Positions 11,801-23,170 of a stretch of DNA of 64,000 nucleotides are shown piece by piece (within the stretch, counting starts at the first letter, position 1; each line of letters starts with the position of its first letter). The translations under genes were made by a program, and so were the position numbers. The DNA is taken from assembly GCA_036023115.1 (NCBI GenBank), contig JAYKKT010000040.1, positions 6,111,001 through 6,175,000 of the forward strand, written 5' to 3'. The DNA comes from Brasenia schreberi (lineage: Eukaryota > Streptophyta > Magnoliopsida > Nymphaeales > Cabombaceae). A model generated the notes under the pieces. The model did not search any database. It saw only the letters and a program-made list of their open reading frames with translations, and was not told the origin of the DNA.

Positions 11801-14298
11801 TTACAAATTGTAATCAGGATCATCAACTAAATAATCTTCATCTTCTCCTTGTTGCAGATCCTCATCATCATCAGCCACACCCACACCTTCTTCTTCAAAA
11901 TCAAATTCTTCATCTCCATAATGTTGTTGCGCTCCTTCCAAATTAATCCAGGCAACGTCTTCTTCTGTTAGGAGGGCATTTTCTTCAGTGTCTTCCATAA
12001 CCCAATCTTCTAATATATCAAAATTATCCAAACTTATTGGATCGAACTGACTTTCTTCTCTATTTACTTTTTTTAATTGCCTACGACACAAACAAAGATA
12101 AACAATTAGTAAGTAATATTAACAATTGAAAACTGAAGTTAAATAATATCGAATTGAAAATTTGAAAGTAATACAACATTACCTTTCACAAAGGCGCATG
12201 TTACAACGAATATAAACCAAATCATTAAGCCTTTTGTGTTCCAACCTGTTGCGCTTTTTTGTATGGATGTGTTCAAAAACACTCCAATTTCTTTCACAAT
12301 CTGTTGCACTACAGGTTTGGCTTAAGACTCTAACTGCAAAATCTCTAAGGTTTGGACAATCACTTCCAAACCTGTTCCACCAAACATCTGTAAAAAAAAT
12401 ATAAACATTAGAGACATAATAATCCACAGTAATGTAAGATGCAACTTAAATATGAAAATAAACAATGTACCTAGACGCATCGTAGAGCGGTTGCGAATTG
12501 CAACAGGCAAACCCATCAACTAAAGAGCATTATCATATATCTCCATCTCTCGATGTATCGCATCTACTATGCTCTCATCAGGGACTAATCTGTCGATGCA
12601 TTCAATGATTCCTCGATTAACCTCACCGTCCCTTTTGAAGGTTGCTGAGTACCTCAATGATGGGTTTAGATAGTAGGTTGCTGCATGAATAGGCTGATGC
12701 AATTGTTTATTCCATCTACTATCAATTATTTTCCACACGGGCACATAATCTCTTTTTTTTTCCATTAAAGTTATTTCTGATTGCTTCTTTTGCCCTGTCC
12801 ATGGATTCATAAAGGTAGCCCATAGATGGTTTCTCCTCGCTGTCAGCCAATCTCAAAACTTTCACTAAAGGACAAGTAATTTTCAATAATCTAATACATG
12901 CATTCCAAAATGAACTTCTAAAAACCGTTTCTGCAATCTCATTTAACTTTCTGTTCCTTCTGTTTTGTGGCAACTCTGCAAATTGTTGCCACTCATCTGA
13001 GGAGAACATTCTCTTTAAAGCTTGCTTCTGTCTCACAATACTCTGTATAGATAAGAAGTTTGTTGCAAACCGAGTTGCAGCTGTGCGAAGAAGCTCTGCA
13101 CCTTCTGTGTATCTCCTCATCATACATAAAACAAATGCATGGTTGTAAATAAATTTTGTAATATCTTGGCAACACTCAGTTGCTGCCTTTATTTCATCCA
13201 TCTCACCGATGTCCTCGAGGATGAGATCTAAACAATGGGCTGCACATGGTGTCCAGTAGAAAGTCTCATAAATATCAGCTAACTCCTTTCCGGTTGCTTT
13301 GTAGTTAGCTGCATTATCTGTAATCAATTGGACTACATTTTCTAGCCAACCTCTTGTATAACCTTATCAAATTCCTCTCGTAGGATCTCTGCAGTGTGCC
13401 TCTCTTCTGACATATCTAGAGATCTCAAAAACATGAGTCCTTTAGGATAATATACAAGAAAGTTTAGCAATGTCCTTCCTCGCCTATCGGTCCATCCATC
13501 TGCCATGATAGTGCATCCTGTTTCCTTCCACGATTGTCTCAAAGTCGAACAGTATTGCTGCACTTCAATCACGATCTGATCTAATATCTTCCCTCTCAAC
13601 TTCTGATAAGAGGGCATCCTGTATCCTGGACCAAAGTTAGCAATTGCATCTGCCATTGCTTGAAAATGAAAACTGTTTGCTGCATTAAATGGAATGCATG
13701 CATCATAAAACCATCTGCCCACTGCAAGGTCTGCTTGATCGTGCAGTTGTTCTGAAGCCATAGCAGCACGAATTCCTGGCTGAGCACCAGGTGTAGTGGA
13801 AGGAGGAAAGAACGAATGTATTCTAGAAGAAGAAGCTCTTCCTCTACTCCTTCCTGAACTTCCTCTTCTGCCACCTCCAAAGTCTTCAAATGCAACCCTC
13901 TTTCCTCTGCTAGGTGCTCGCGAACTGCTACTACCAATATCTGTTCTAGCATCTGAAGGCAAACTATCAGTGAATCCAACTCCAGTGGCAGTAGCATCAT
14001 CAGCTTCTTCACACATCTGGAAATCATCCTTTTGTTGTCTCCTTTCCTGTATGCTCTCAATCATCTGCAAGCATTGCCATTTAATACCTTCTGGCACACT
14101 TCTAACTCTGCCTGTGCATGGAGCAACTTCTTTCCTGGTTCCTGCTAGGTGGTGTTTCAACCTTGAAATTCCACCACTAACCACCTTTTCACAAAATAAA
14201 CATCTGATTTTTAACCTTGAACCCTCAACTGGTATACCCCACTGCCATGCCGGATCATCAGACTTTGAATGAGAGTCTCTACCACCCCTTCCTGCCAT
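11801..14298 (-). pseudogene. hAT B transposase, frameshifted
   Basis: The start is at 14298. It is open for 319 codons through the BED finger (CLFCEKVVSGGISRLKHHLAGT), a serine/arginine-rich linker (SSSSRAPSRGKR) and the first core block (MADGWTDRRGRTLLNFLVYY). A missing C near 13347, compared with copy A, shifts the frame before LITDNAANYKATGKE. The frame is lost again near 12762 in a T-run. The dimerisation domain (SATDCERNWSVFEHIHTKKRNRL, about 12427-12179) and an acidic C-terminal exon (12091-11801, ending DDPDYNL) are open. A five-prime UTR intron probably precedes the start, because TTTTCAG lies just upstream. It is inactive as read, although only a few lesions separate it from a complete frame. 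Confidence 0.88.
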
Positions 14299-14649
14299 CT
14301 CAATGGAGTACTTTAATTCAAACAAAAACCTGAAAATAAAAGCACTTCGTAAATCCCCCAATCTTCAAATAACACTCAAATCGAGTGTCTCCCACTTCAT
14401 GAATGCAATAAAAATCGTATACACACACTTAATAACTTCATATTTTGTCATTCAAAAAAAAAACCCGAAATAACACAAAAAACAATAAATATAAAGGAAA
14501 AAAAGGAAAAAAACATTAAAAATATACCTAAATCCGAGTTTGGAGGCTTGGACGGACACCGTAGGGCACGATTTTAGAGCTTTGAACACCAAGGAGGCGA
14601 AAACCGACTCTTAGGGAACTTGAAGAACCCAAAAGGAGAGAGGAAACCC

Positions 14650-14808
14650 GCGGGCCGGGACCCTTTATAAGGGTCCCAGGGCGTATCGTGCGATACGGTG
14701 CGATACGCCTGCACCTGCGATACGGGGGCCCGTATCGTATCGTGGTGGCCCACGATACGATACGTATCGCACCGTATCGTACGATACGGTGCGATACGGA
14801 CAACACTG
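14650..14808. repeat. Subterminal GATACG/CGTATC array of hAT B
   Basis: More than ten occurrences of GATACG or its complement lie in the last about 130 bp, in both orientations and partly palindromic (CACGATACGATACGTATCG). Matching arrays lie at 8975-9035, 11490-11565 and 15515-15625. hAT transposases of the Ac type bind such subterminal repeats. That assignment here is by analogy. Confidence 0.7.
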
Positions 14809-17800
14809 TCATCAGCTTCTTCATACATATGAAAATCATCCTTTTGTTGTCTCCGTTCTTGTATGTTCTCAATCATCTGCAGGCATTGCCATTTAATACC
14901 TTCTGGCAAACTTCTAACTCTGCCTGTGCATGGAACAACTTTTTTCCTGGTTCATGCTAGGTGGTGTTTTAACCTTGAAATTCCACCACTAACCACCTTT
15001 TCACAAAATAAGCATGTGATTTTTAACCTTGAACCCTCAACTGGTATACCCCACTGCCATGTCAGATCATCAGACTTTGAATGAGAGTCTCTACCACCCC
15101 TTCCTGCCATCTCAATGGAGTACTTTAATTCAAATAAAAACCTGAAAATAAAAGCACTTCGTAAATCCCCCAATCTTCAAATAACACTCAAATCGAGTGT
15201 CTCCCACTTCATGAATGCAATAAAAATTGTATACACACACTTAATAACTTCATATTTTGTCATTAAAAAACAAAACCAAAATAACATAAAAAACAACAAA
15301 TATAAAGGAAAAAATTGGGAAAAACATTAAAACTATACCAAAATCCGAATTTGGAGGCTTGCACGGACACCGTAGGGCACGATTTTGGAGCTTTGAACAC
15401 TAAGGAGGCAAAAACCGGCTCTTAAGGAGCTTGAGGAACCCAAGAAGAGAGAGGAAACCTGCGAAAAATCATGGGTTTCAGTCGGCCCGAGACCCTTATA
15501 AAGGGTCCCAGGGCGTATCGTGCGATAGGGCCCTATCGCATGATACGGTGCGATACTCTGGGTTTCACGATACGGACCCCCATATTGTATCGTGGTAGCG
15601 TATCACATCGTATCGTACGATACAGATAACACTGGGTGATTATGTACACATTTTTTAGACACCTTTTATAGCTCACAGTTTAAATTTAGCTCTTTCTCGT
15701 ATATGTAAGTCATCAAAAGATAAAGATAATCTTTGTGCATATGAATTGTGTTCATGAATTGAAGATATGGCAGCGGATTGTATAAAGATAAGGAATTTTG
15801 TAATGAATCACCATTTAATTTCAGACATATTCAATAGACATTCTCATTTAAAGTTGTTGAAGGTTTTAGAAACACATTTTGCTTCTTTAATTGTGATGGT
15901 AAAAAGATTCAACACAATAAAGACATCATTGGTTCAGATGGTTACTGATCCAAGCTGGGATGCATACCGTGGTAACAAGGTTGAAGATCAAACAAGGGCC
16001 CAAGCAGTGAAGACTATTATTCTTAATGATTTATGGTGGGACAATGTATCCTATTTTCTTAAATTCACAGAGCCTATGTGGGAGATGTTGAGAGAAGTTG
16101 ATAAAGATGAACCAATGCTTCATAAAGTTTATGAAATGTGGGATACCATGATTAAAAAAGTTGAGTCAATAATTTTGAAGCATGAGAGAAAAGAACTTCA
16201 TGAGACATCATCATTTTATGATCATATTCATTCTATATTAGTTTCAAGATGGGACAAAAGCAACACTCCCTTGCATTGTTTAGCACATTCTTTAAATCCA
16301 AGATATTATGGGAAGAAATGGTTGCATGAGAGCATTGAGTGTTGTCCTCCTCATCAAGATCCTGAAATAGCAAAGAATAGGCAAATGTGTTTGGGAAAGA
16401 TTATCGTGACTCATACCTACTTAGGGAAGTAAATTCTGAATATGAAAAGTTTTCTTGTTCTAGACTTGATTCACTAGAAGCAGTGGAAGCAAGGGATTAT
16501 CAAGATCCACTAGATTGGTGGGCATGTTATGGATTTGAGATGCCTCTTCTTTAAAAGCCTTATCAAAATTATTATCTCAACCTGCTACTTCTTCTTGTTG
16601 TGAAAGAAATTGGAGTACATATTCTCAATTCACAATATTAAAAGGAGCAATCTATCAAATAGTTGTGCTAAAGACTTGGTTTATGTCCATTCAAATATGA
16701 GATTGGTTTCACGATCTAATGCTGAGTACAGGTAAACATTACTAATCTTTCAAAATTGTTTTCTTTTCAATTAATCATGATGATTATATTTGATCTTTTC
16801 TTCTTATTTATTTAAATATATTGCAGGGAAGGAGCATCAAAATATTGGGATGCAAACTCGGAGTTATATAACTTAGATGACAACCAAGATTTGCATACTC
16901 TTAATATGGAACACACTGATCCAATAGTCCCTTCAGTTGATAATATTGTTGTTGATAGTGAAGATCTATAATTTATCAGGTACATGTTGATTACTTCATT
17001 TCATTTATCAAACATTAATATTGTTCATAGTTGATAAATGATATTATGATAATATTGTTGATATGTAAATCTTGATTTACTTTTGATTGATTTGTGTATT
17101 ATGATGAAATAGATAGTTCTTTACTTGTTTTGCTTTAATATAAAGTTGTGTACTTACTGTTGTGTCCTCATATACTTATGTTAATTGATGTCTCACTTTT
17201 TTGAGCTTCTAGCTTGAATTAGTTTAATATATAATATATATAATATTATATACCTTAGCCGTGTCGCCACACCCAAATTTTTTGAAATTTGCCGTATCCC
17301 GCACCCACACCCACACCCGTGTGACATAGCACCATCCCACTTGTATCTAGACCCTCTTGCGGCTAGGTTTTGAACATGGATGGAAGAACCGAGGGGAGTA
17401 GTTGGGTAAAGAAGATAAGGAGAATGAGGTGGAGAAGAAGGAGGAGAAAGAGGGAGTAAATGTGGTGGTTGAGACTGTGGAACTGAGTCGTGAAGACTAT
17501 TTACAACCAACCTTTCATTAGAAGATGGCATACCCTTCGATGTTTTGGAAGAATGGCGCCTAAATCCAAAAAGGGCAGTTGAAGCAAGGCAGGTGAGAAG
17601 GATGGTCCTGATCGCTTTAGTGGTAGGGTCATGGGAACAGGAAATGCAACGCCCCCGAAGCCAAGTTACTGTGATTGAACACAGTTCTAGATTCAACATA
17701 CTAGTGGAGTGAAATGAGAAAGAGGGTGCAAACGGCAATAAGAGATGTCACCAGAGGGGAATCTCCAGCATTTTATTGGGTCTGACACAACCCTATGGTA

Positions 17801-19500
17801 AGGCTATTGAAGGATAAACAGTGGGCAATCATATAGGAAAAGTGAAAAAGCGACAAAGGATGGGAGACAGCTGGGGTTGGCATGGATGAGGGGGTTGAGG
17901 CTGTGTGAAGAGGGCCTTTACCCTGTGAATGTTTCTATGCTCCCATAGCTTCAGTTCTATACATGGAAGTTAAACTAGTTGAGGGCTCATTTCACTGCCA
18001 TTTGAAACAGCTTTTTGAAGGCCAATTTGTGTAAAAATTGGTTTTGTGTTTGTCTGTGGAGATGTGAAAATTTTACTTCAAGCCTATGTAGAGATTGAAA
18101 TAAATTCTTCAAACCTACTTCGTTTGTGCGAGCGTGCCAGCTAGTTTTCAAAAACTAGCAAAAGCTTAAAATCTTACTTTGGCAATTGTGGCTAAGTGAG
18201 ATATTTTCGCTTTAGGCCTTCTTGAACGGATGCTCAAGAGTCAGTGTAAGCATTTTGAGGATTTTTAGGTGAGATTTCAAATTCTCTTCAAAAGAAACCT
18301 GAGAAAATGTGAACCAACTTGTGCACCAAGTGGTTTTGGAAGATAAGTCTTTATCAAGTTTTGGAAAACAGAAACTGGTTCTGTTCAGAGCTTGATTTCA
18401 GATTTTATTTCAGTACCTTTCAAATTTCTAAAAATCATGAAAATTTAACAGTGACCAGACACCTCTGTGGAGCTTCCAAAACTATTTTTGTCTTATTTTT
18501 GGGGGTTATGGTGATCCAAAATTAAATCGGGAAAGTGTCTCTGCTCGGACACTCAGAACTGTTCTGTGATAGAAATACAAAGACCCAAAGAAAGGTCTTA
18601 ATCTCGGTGCACAAAGCTTCAATTTTCGTGCACTTGGTCTTATTGGAAAGCTATGGATAACAACTTTCCAATGAACCAAGTTTCACTGAATTTGGACAAC
18701 TACAAACATAGTTATGGGATGATTACCCAGGCTCTATTGCTGGAAAACAGTTTTTGACAGAAACGTTTCTGGATTTTTCCTGATCTTACACACCTTTTAT
18801 TACGTGGTTGCACTACCCTAAAATTATTGAAAATTTTATTATAAGTGGGTTTGTGTGTGTAGATAAAGTGTGTCAAATTTCAAATTGATCGGAGCTACAA
18901 TTTAGCAATTAAAAATAAAGCAATAACGTATGCAGGAATGCTGATATCAGATTTTCTGGGTTGTAGAACATACGTGATGCAAACTCACCCGAATTTAAAT
19001 TGCATCAACACAACATCCCAAAGTAAATTGCTGAAGGGAAATGAATGAAAATATATAGATTAGCTTAAACATAGAAGGGATTAGGGGTTATAGGATGTTT
19101 ATAACATATAGAGAGGTAGAATTAAGAACACAAACAATTAGAGTGTATAAGCAAGAATCGAAAATTGCAGCAACTACATCATGGGTGGAGACAAAACTCC
19201 ATTAATACAACCCCTTTTGAATTGAATGTTAAGAAGAGAATAGAGAGGAATAATGGATGAGGAATACTTACTTGATTACCTCCAAGAATCGGTTTACAAA
19301 TGAAACACACAACTCTCACCTTTTCCTTTCTTTTCTCTTTTCTTTTCTCACTCTTACTCTCTAATGTTGCAGCACTTGCCTACCTTTCTACACTCCCTCT
19401 CTCTCTCTCTCCACTCTTTCCTAGAGGAAACTCACGAAATGCCCCAGCCAAGGATGCCCTCCCAATGCTCAAGATGCTGAAAATCATTCCCCTTGAACTC

Positions 19501-19508
19501 TATTTATA
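19501..19508 (-). promoter_or_regulatory. Possible TATA box on the minus strand
   Basis: Read on the minus strand this is CCTATAAATAGAG, close to the plant TATA consensus. The GA/CT-rich downstream segment resembles a retrotransposon leader. It may be the LTR promoter of the degenerate element in this intron. No supporting coding region is seen. Confidence 0.3.
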
Positions 19509-20099
19509 GGCCAAGAGGGTTCTTCTCTAGATGGTTCTTTGGGGCGGGTGCTCCATGGCCCAAAGTACAGCCTATAACTTGGTCTTCACGTGACCTTGTG
19601 ATCCCATTTGGTCAAGGCTGGACCAGCCAATGCAGCCCCAAGTGGGCCGGTTAGGTCTTGGCTCGAGCCACCTTTGAGCTTGATCGCATCGCCTATGCTA
19701 GGATGGGTGTACTCAATGAAAAAGACGGGCTAACTGAGATGGGTTCGGTCAAGGCTAGGTAAAGGGGATTTCAATTGTGGTTTAGCCAAATATTGTAGGG
19801 TGGATATGGCTAAGGTGAGTCAAATTCGGTCTAGTTAAGGTCACTTGGTTAGAGTAGACCATGAGTCATGGTTAGCCTAGGTGAATCAAGTCTAGGCTTT
19901 GATCAAATTCAACTAGGTTAGGTTGGTGAGGCTACCCACTTGGCTTGGTCTTTGATGGGGCCCAGTTTTGACTTGATTTGATCCACTTCCTTGATCCGTA
20001 TCTTGATCTACACAAGCTTGATCTTGGCTTGATGTGGGCTTTGCTCAACAGTCACCTTGAACTTCGCCCCGTGAGTCTGTTTATAACCACATTGACCAT

Positions 20100-20205
20100 T
20101 TAACCCTTTTCATGGGTGTAAGGTGTCGAACCACTTTAACCACTTCAATGAGTGTAGGGTATCGAACCACTTCAATGGGTGTAGGGCATCAAACCACTTT
20201 AACCT
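20100..20205. repeat. Degenerate tandem repeat, about 33-bp unit
   Basis: Phrases such as AACCACTTCAATGGGTGTAG recur three or four times with slight changes (CGAACCACTTTAACC, TCGAACCACTTCAATG). Confidence 0.5.
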
Positions 20206-23170
20206 TGGGTATCAGGTCTCGGAATGAGACTATTCTAAATCGGACGAATTTCTGAGGTCTAGTTTGAATTTAATTTGATTTCAAAAGGTTTTGATAAACT
20301 TGATATTTAGCAAATATGCTTGGGTTTGGTTCTCAATGTCTCATTTCTTTAAAGAAAATTGTTTGAAACCATCCTTTCTTTAGATGAAATCATTTAAATA
20401 GGCAGAATGCTGCCAATTTAGGCTTGAGGGCAAAGCAGTCATTTTTTTGGCTCTTCGTCAAAATTTGATTTTTCATAGAGGTGCCATTTACCATCTTTTT
20501 GAGGCTGCCACAAAATTTTGATGCGAAAATGAGTTCGTTTAAGGTGTCTTTATTGGAAAACCCTTAAAAGACCTAAAACTGCATTTTTTTCTAAAAAGGT
20601 AAAATTTGTAAAAGATCAAATTATTTTGAGAAAATTTTTGGGTGTTTACAGTCTCAATTTCCAAAAGATTGTAATATCCAAACTGCTGTTTTGGGAACAC
20701 AAAGTTGCTCTTTTTGAAGAAGTTACACTCAGGAGTTGGTTCCCAAATGAGTTATATCATGGGGTGGGTCTACCTCTTGCATTATTCACTATCATTTCTT
20801 TCATGTTTTTGATCACCTTCTTAGCTTCTAGCATGGTAAACTGCAATTAGGGAGGGCATGCTGGAAGGTAGCCACATGGTAGGTAGAAAACCCTTTTCTG
20901 CTTCCCTTTCTCCAGCAACTTGATGGCATCGTTTTGCTGGATAAGAACCACGATTAGAAGCTTTCTGAGCCAGGTGATTCCTAGAAGGTTTTTAGTCTGC
21001 AACGTCAGAAATTACCTGAAGTTTTTCAGAAGAAAAGAAAAAGGCAAAAGGGTTGTCTGTACCTTTTTTTACAGCTCTACTATCGTTTGTGTTCTTGTTC
21101 ATCGTTTCTCATAATTCCACTTTTTATGTGCTTTGTAATCCATGAATTATCCGTCATCTTGGTTTCATCTCTACATTAACATGATGTGGCAAGCTGTTGA
21201 TAATGATAAGTACTGAAACTATCTGTAGCTTATTATATTGGAAACTTGATGGAAGATGGGTTCTAATTGTAGATGTTACTAAAATGTCTCGCTAATAAAA
21301 TTATCCTGTGATTGTGTGCCTTTTGCAAGTATAAGGAGCCTAAAAGGGCTTGTTATGTGTGTTCATGTGACTGAAACATTGCACCTCTAGAAATCGTTTT
21401 GACAGCATGACTTGTTTTAACAGGATGAAGTTTCTAATCTGTATGCTGATGAGTTAGCCCTGGATGATGAAATAAGGTTCGGCATGGCATAACATTTCAA
21501 TTTTCATTTGTATTTTGGTGCGCATAAGTATTGACCTCCTGTGGTTACTGCAGAGAAATGCAAGGATCTATAAGCACATTCTGGGAAGTCCCAGACAATC
21601 AAAGGTCAAGAAGATTTTTTCTTATAAGAAAGTAATTTTCACTTTTTTGGTTTATGATCCTGTGTCTGTAAGGTATCGTATTGAAAAATTTCTGATTTTA
21701 CTACAGGCTTCTCTTTGTGTCCGAGGATGATATCAAAAGGCTGCCTCACTTCCAGGTTGATATAGTGTGCATTTCTTTTGTGTTTCAACTTTCAAGCCTT
21801 GAATAAGTTTTTTCTTGGGATTTATTCTTCAATGTTCTGGAATTGGATTATTTATTTTCATTTGTTTGATTTCCTCTTCTTTATACAGAATGAAACACTC
21901 ATTGCCATAAAAGCTCCTCATGGCACGACTTTGGAAGTTCCTGATCCTGATGTGGTAACTATTCTATCTGATCCGGTCCGGTTTCATGAAAATAGAAGTT
22001 CTAAAGAACAACTTCTGTAATAATTCTACTTTGCAATCTGTTTATCGGCAGAGTGATAATTATCTAGAAAGGCACTATCAGATGCTTCTGAGAAGCATGG
22101 TGGGTCCAATCAATGTCTATCTAGGGAGGTATTCTCTCTCTCTCTCTCACATTGTTTTGCAAGTTCAAATTAATAGCGATGAGGGGGTTGGGCTAAGGAT
22201 TTCAAGTTATGGCAAGTTTGATTAGTTTCTCAATATGTGCAAACTTTACACTTCTAGAAAAGTAAGTTTGACTTGTATATCTTAACTGCGTAATGTAGAC
22301 TGATCGCCTATTGACTGTTCAAGTATTTAAATCTTTCAGGGGAAGTTCTTTTATAAGCGCAAATATCTTATTTGTAGCATAGGCAGAACTTATGCGGTCT
22401 CCACTATGTGTAAAATTTAGACCAAGATGTTTTGTCGTATAAAAGTTGAACACCAGCAGTGCTTTTCATGCTGTGGTTGAAAAAGTGGAAGTGGAGCAAT
22501 TATGGAAATTTTGTTTATGAAAGTGTATATTTTACACTGCTTTTATTGTTAGAACGGTAGCCAAAAGAACCTGTTAACATGAAAGTTGTTACCGCCAGGT
22601 ACCATACATACTCAGTCCTTTGTTTCCTACGTTTTGGCTGATGCATGTCACTTTTTGCCGTCTTCGTAGTCATTCGGACGACATCGATCTTGTTGAGCTG
22701 CCATATTCAGAAATCGATTCTTCTACGTGCGGAAGGCATCATAAAGGGACGTGCCAGGAGGCTGGCACATTGGGTTATGCAGAAATACAGGGCGTAGACC
22801 CAGGTGTTGATTATCCCCAAGACAGATCAGCCGGAATTGTGAAGATTGTCCCCTTTGAGGACTCTAACGTGCGTATTTACTTTACAAATTTGATGATGAG
22901 TTACTCTTCTAGCTTTTAAAAATTAAGAGTTAGACCACTTCTATTGACGTCTGCATAGCTGATTTAAGTTGTTTCTTTACGTCTAACAAACGCATGTACC
23001 ACTGCGGGCATGCATTTACGGTTCTACATGGCTCTCTCTTTTGGAACATTGTTTCTGGACGGCACACCAACATCTTTGTTTGAAACAAAATGCAGGAAGG
23101 TACAGATTACTGGCTTCTTTCTGAAACTGGAGTGAGCATCACGGATATGTGGACATCAGGTGGTAACTAG

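Larger units (their letters stand above)
11483..14808 (-). mobile_element. hAT element B, inserted in its sister A, target duplication TCATCAGC
   Basis: It begins CAGTGTTGTC and ends GACAACACTG, a perfect 10-bp terminal inverted repeat. It is flanked by TCATCAGC at 11475-11482 and 14809-14816, within the A transposase coding sequence. At 3326 bp it is within about 10 bp of A's own length, and the two match closely over their whole length. Confidence 0.95.
9278..15110 (-). pseudogene. hAT A transposase, split by element B
   Basis: The start is at 15110 (MAGRGGRDSHSKSDD). The BED finger has C-x2-C and H-x3-5-H in CLFCEKVVSGGISRLKHHLA, then a stop (TGA, 14954-14952) where the sister copy has GGA. 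Element B interrupts after about 14817, and coding resumes at 11482. The hAT/DUF659 core includes MADGWTDRRGRILLNFLVYY and LITDNTANYKATRKK (10983-10420), preceded by a second stop at 11004-11002 (TAG where the sister has tryptophan). A missing base near 10440 shifts the frame after ELPQ. The dimerisation domain (9660-9880) and an acidic last exon ending DYLVDDPDYNL (9571-9278) follow. It is inactive through at least two stops, one frameshift and the insertion. Confidence 0.88.
8965..15634 (-). mobile_element. hAT element A, perfect 8-bp target duplication GGTGATTA
   Basis: The element begins CAGTGTTGTC and ends GATAACACTG. It is flanked by GGTGATTA at 8957-8964 and 15635-15642, inside the hAT C transposase. 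Its own length without the inner copy is 3336 bp. The transposase runs on the minus strand. Both ends are packed with CGTATC/GATACG motifs, typical of hAT subterminal transposase-binding arrays. It is interrupted at 11483-14808 by a sister element. Confidence 0.93.
8000..16971 (+). pseudogene. hAT C transposase remnant (BED finger, hAT core, dimerisation domain)
   Basis: The start is ATG at 8000 (MADNRKGKGVSIG). A BED-type finger follows with C-x2-C in FLCKFCNMSFKG (about 8190-8225), then frameshifts. The transposase core reads VSEGWSDIERRPLINFIAYS near 8730 and VTDNAANCKSAG near 8910, where element A interrupts it. It resumes at 15643 with a matching segment and a long open stretch (15767-16432) containing DPSWDAYRGNK and LHCLAHSLNPRYYG. 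The hAT dimerisation domain (DPLDWWACYGFEMP, SSCCERNWSTYS, KDLVYVHSNMRL) spans about 16495-16700 in shifting frames, and a short acidic final exon ends at 16971. Several stops and frameshifts plus the 6.7-kb insertion show that it is inactive. Confidence 0.8.
6452..17329 (+). mobile_element. hAT element C, outermost of three nested hATs
   Basis: The ends carry short imperfect inverted repeats, CAAAGTCACACGG on the left and CCGTGTGACATAG on the right. They are flanked by an 8-bp direct repeat with two mismatches (CACCAGTC at 6444-6451, CACCATCC at 17330-17337). GTGTCG and GTGGGTGTGGG-like motifs near the ends resemble hAT subterminal repeats. Inside is a BED-finger/hAT transposase remnant on the + strand, interrupted by element A. 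Without the insertion the element is about 4.2 kb. The transposase identity is solid; the exact ends are less so. Confidence 0.65.
2991..21423 (+). other. 18.4-kb intron of the E2F locus
   Basis: The donor GTACTT follows the exon ending in ARLK, and the acceptor CAG precedes the exon starting DEVSNLYADE. These two peptides are adjacent in plant E2F proteins, so everything between them is intronic. About 14 kb is identifiable transposon sequence: an LTR element with an inner LINE, and three nested hAT elements. The first 700 bases show nothing beyond degenerate AT-rich sequence. Confidence 0.85.
17338..21423. other. Distal part of the giant intron, degenerate repeats
   Basis: No conserved protein is recognisable. 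The stretch 17380-17740 is open on the minus strand for 181 codons but is low-complexity (Ser/Pro-rich) and matches nothing I know. The part at 18000-20640 has the composition and style of an old LTR retrotransposon, probably minus-oriented, without identifiable gag or pol. Normal intron sequence appears to resume near 20650. Confidence 0.35.
2133..23170 (+). pseudogene. E2F-family transcription factor, DNA-binding exons damaged
   Basis: Plant E2F proteins pair with DP to bind E2F sites in S-phase genes and are held by retinoblastoma-related protein. Exons seen: 2133-2325, 2435-2493, 2590-2673, 2771-2859, 2936-2990, 21424-21476, 21554-21604, 21707-21755, 21889-21954, 22052-22128, 22670-22868 and 23096-23170. 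They encode in order the start of the winged helix (LLTKKFINLIKHA), the recognition helix region (QKRRI-stop-DITNVLEGI), the dimerisation region, the marked box (NETLIAIKAPHGTTLEVPDPD) and the C-terminal RBR-binding tail (DYWLLSETGVSITDMW). The last seven exons keep phase and splice sites. Three lesions hit the DNA-binding exons: one base missing at the donor at 2494, AC instead of AG at 2769-2770, and TAA for the RRxYD tyrosine at 2789-2791. As read, no DNA-binding protein can be made. A damaged paralogue is more likely than the sole copy. The N-terminal exon is not seen. Confidence 0.85.

Noticed and set aside
13796..14272. Plus-strand frames antisense to the hAT B transposase
   Set aside because: Antisense shadows; the minus-strand frame carries the BED finger and transposase motifs.
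17193..17738. Minus-strand frame of 181 codons
   Set aside because: Ser/Pro-rich low-complexity translation, no motif, partly over the end of hAT C. I do not call it a gene.
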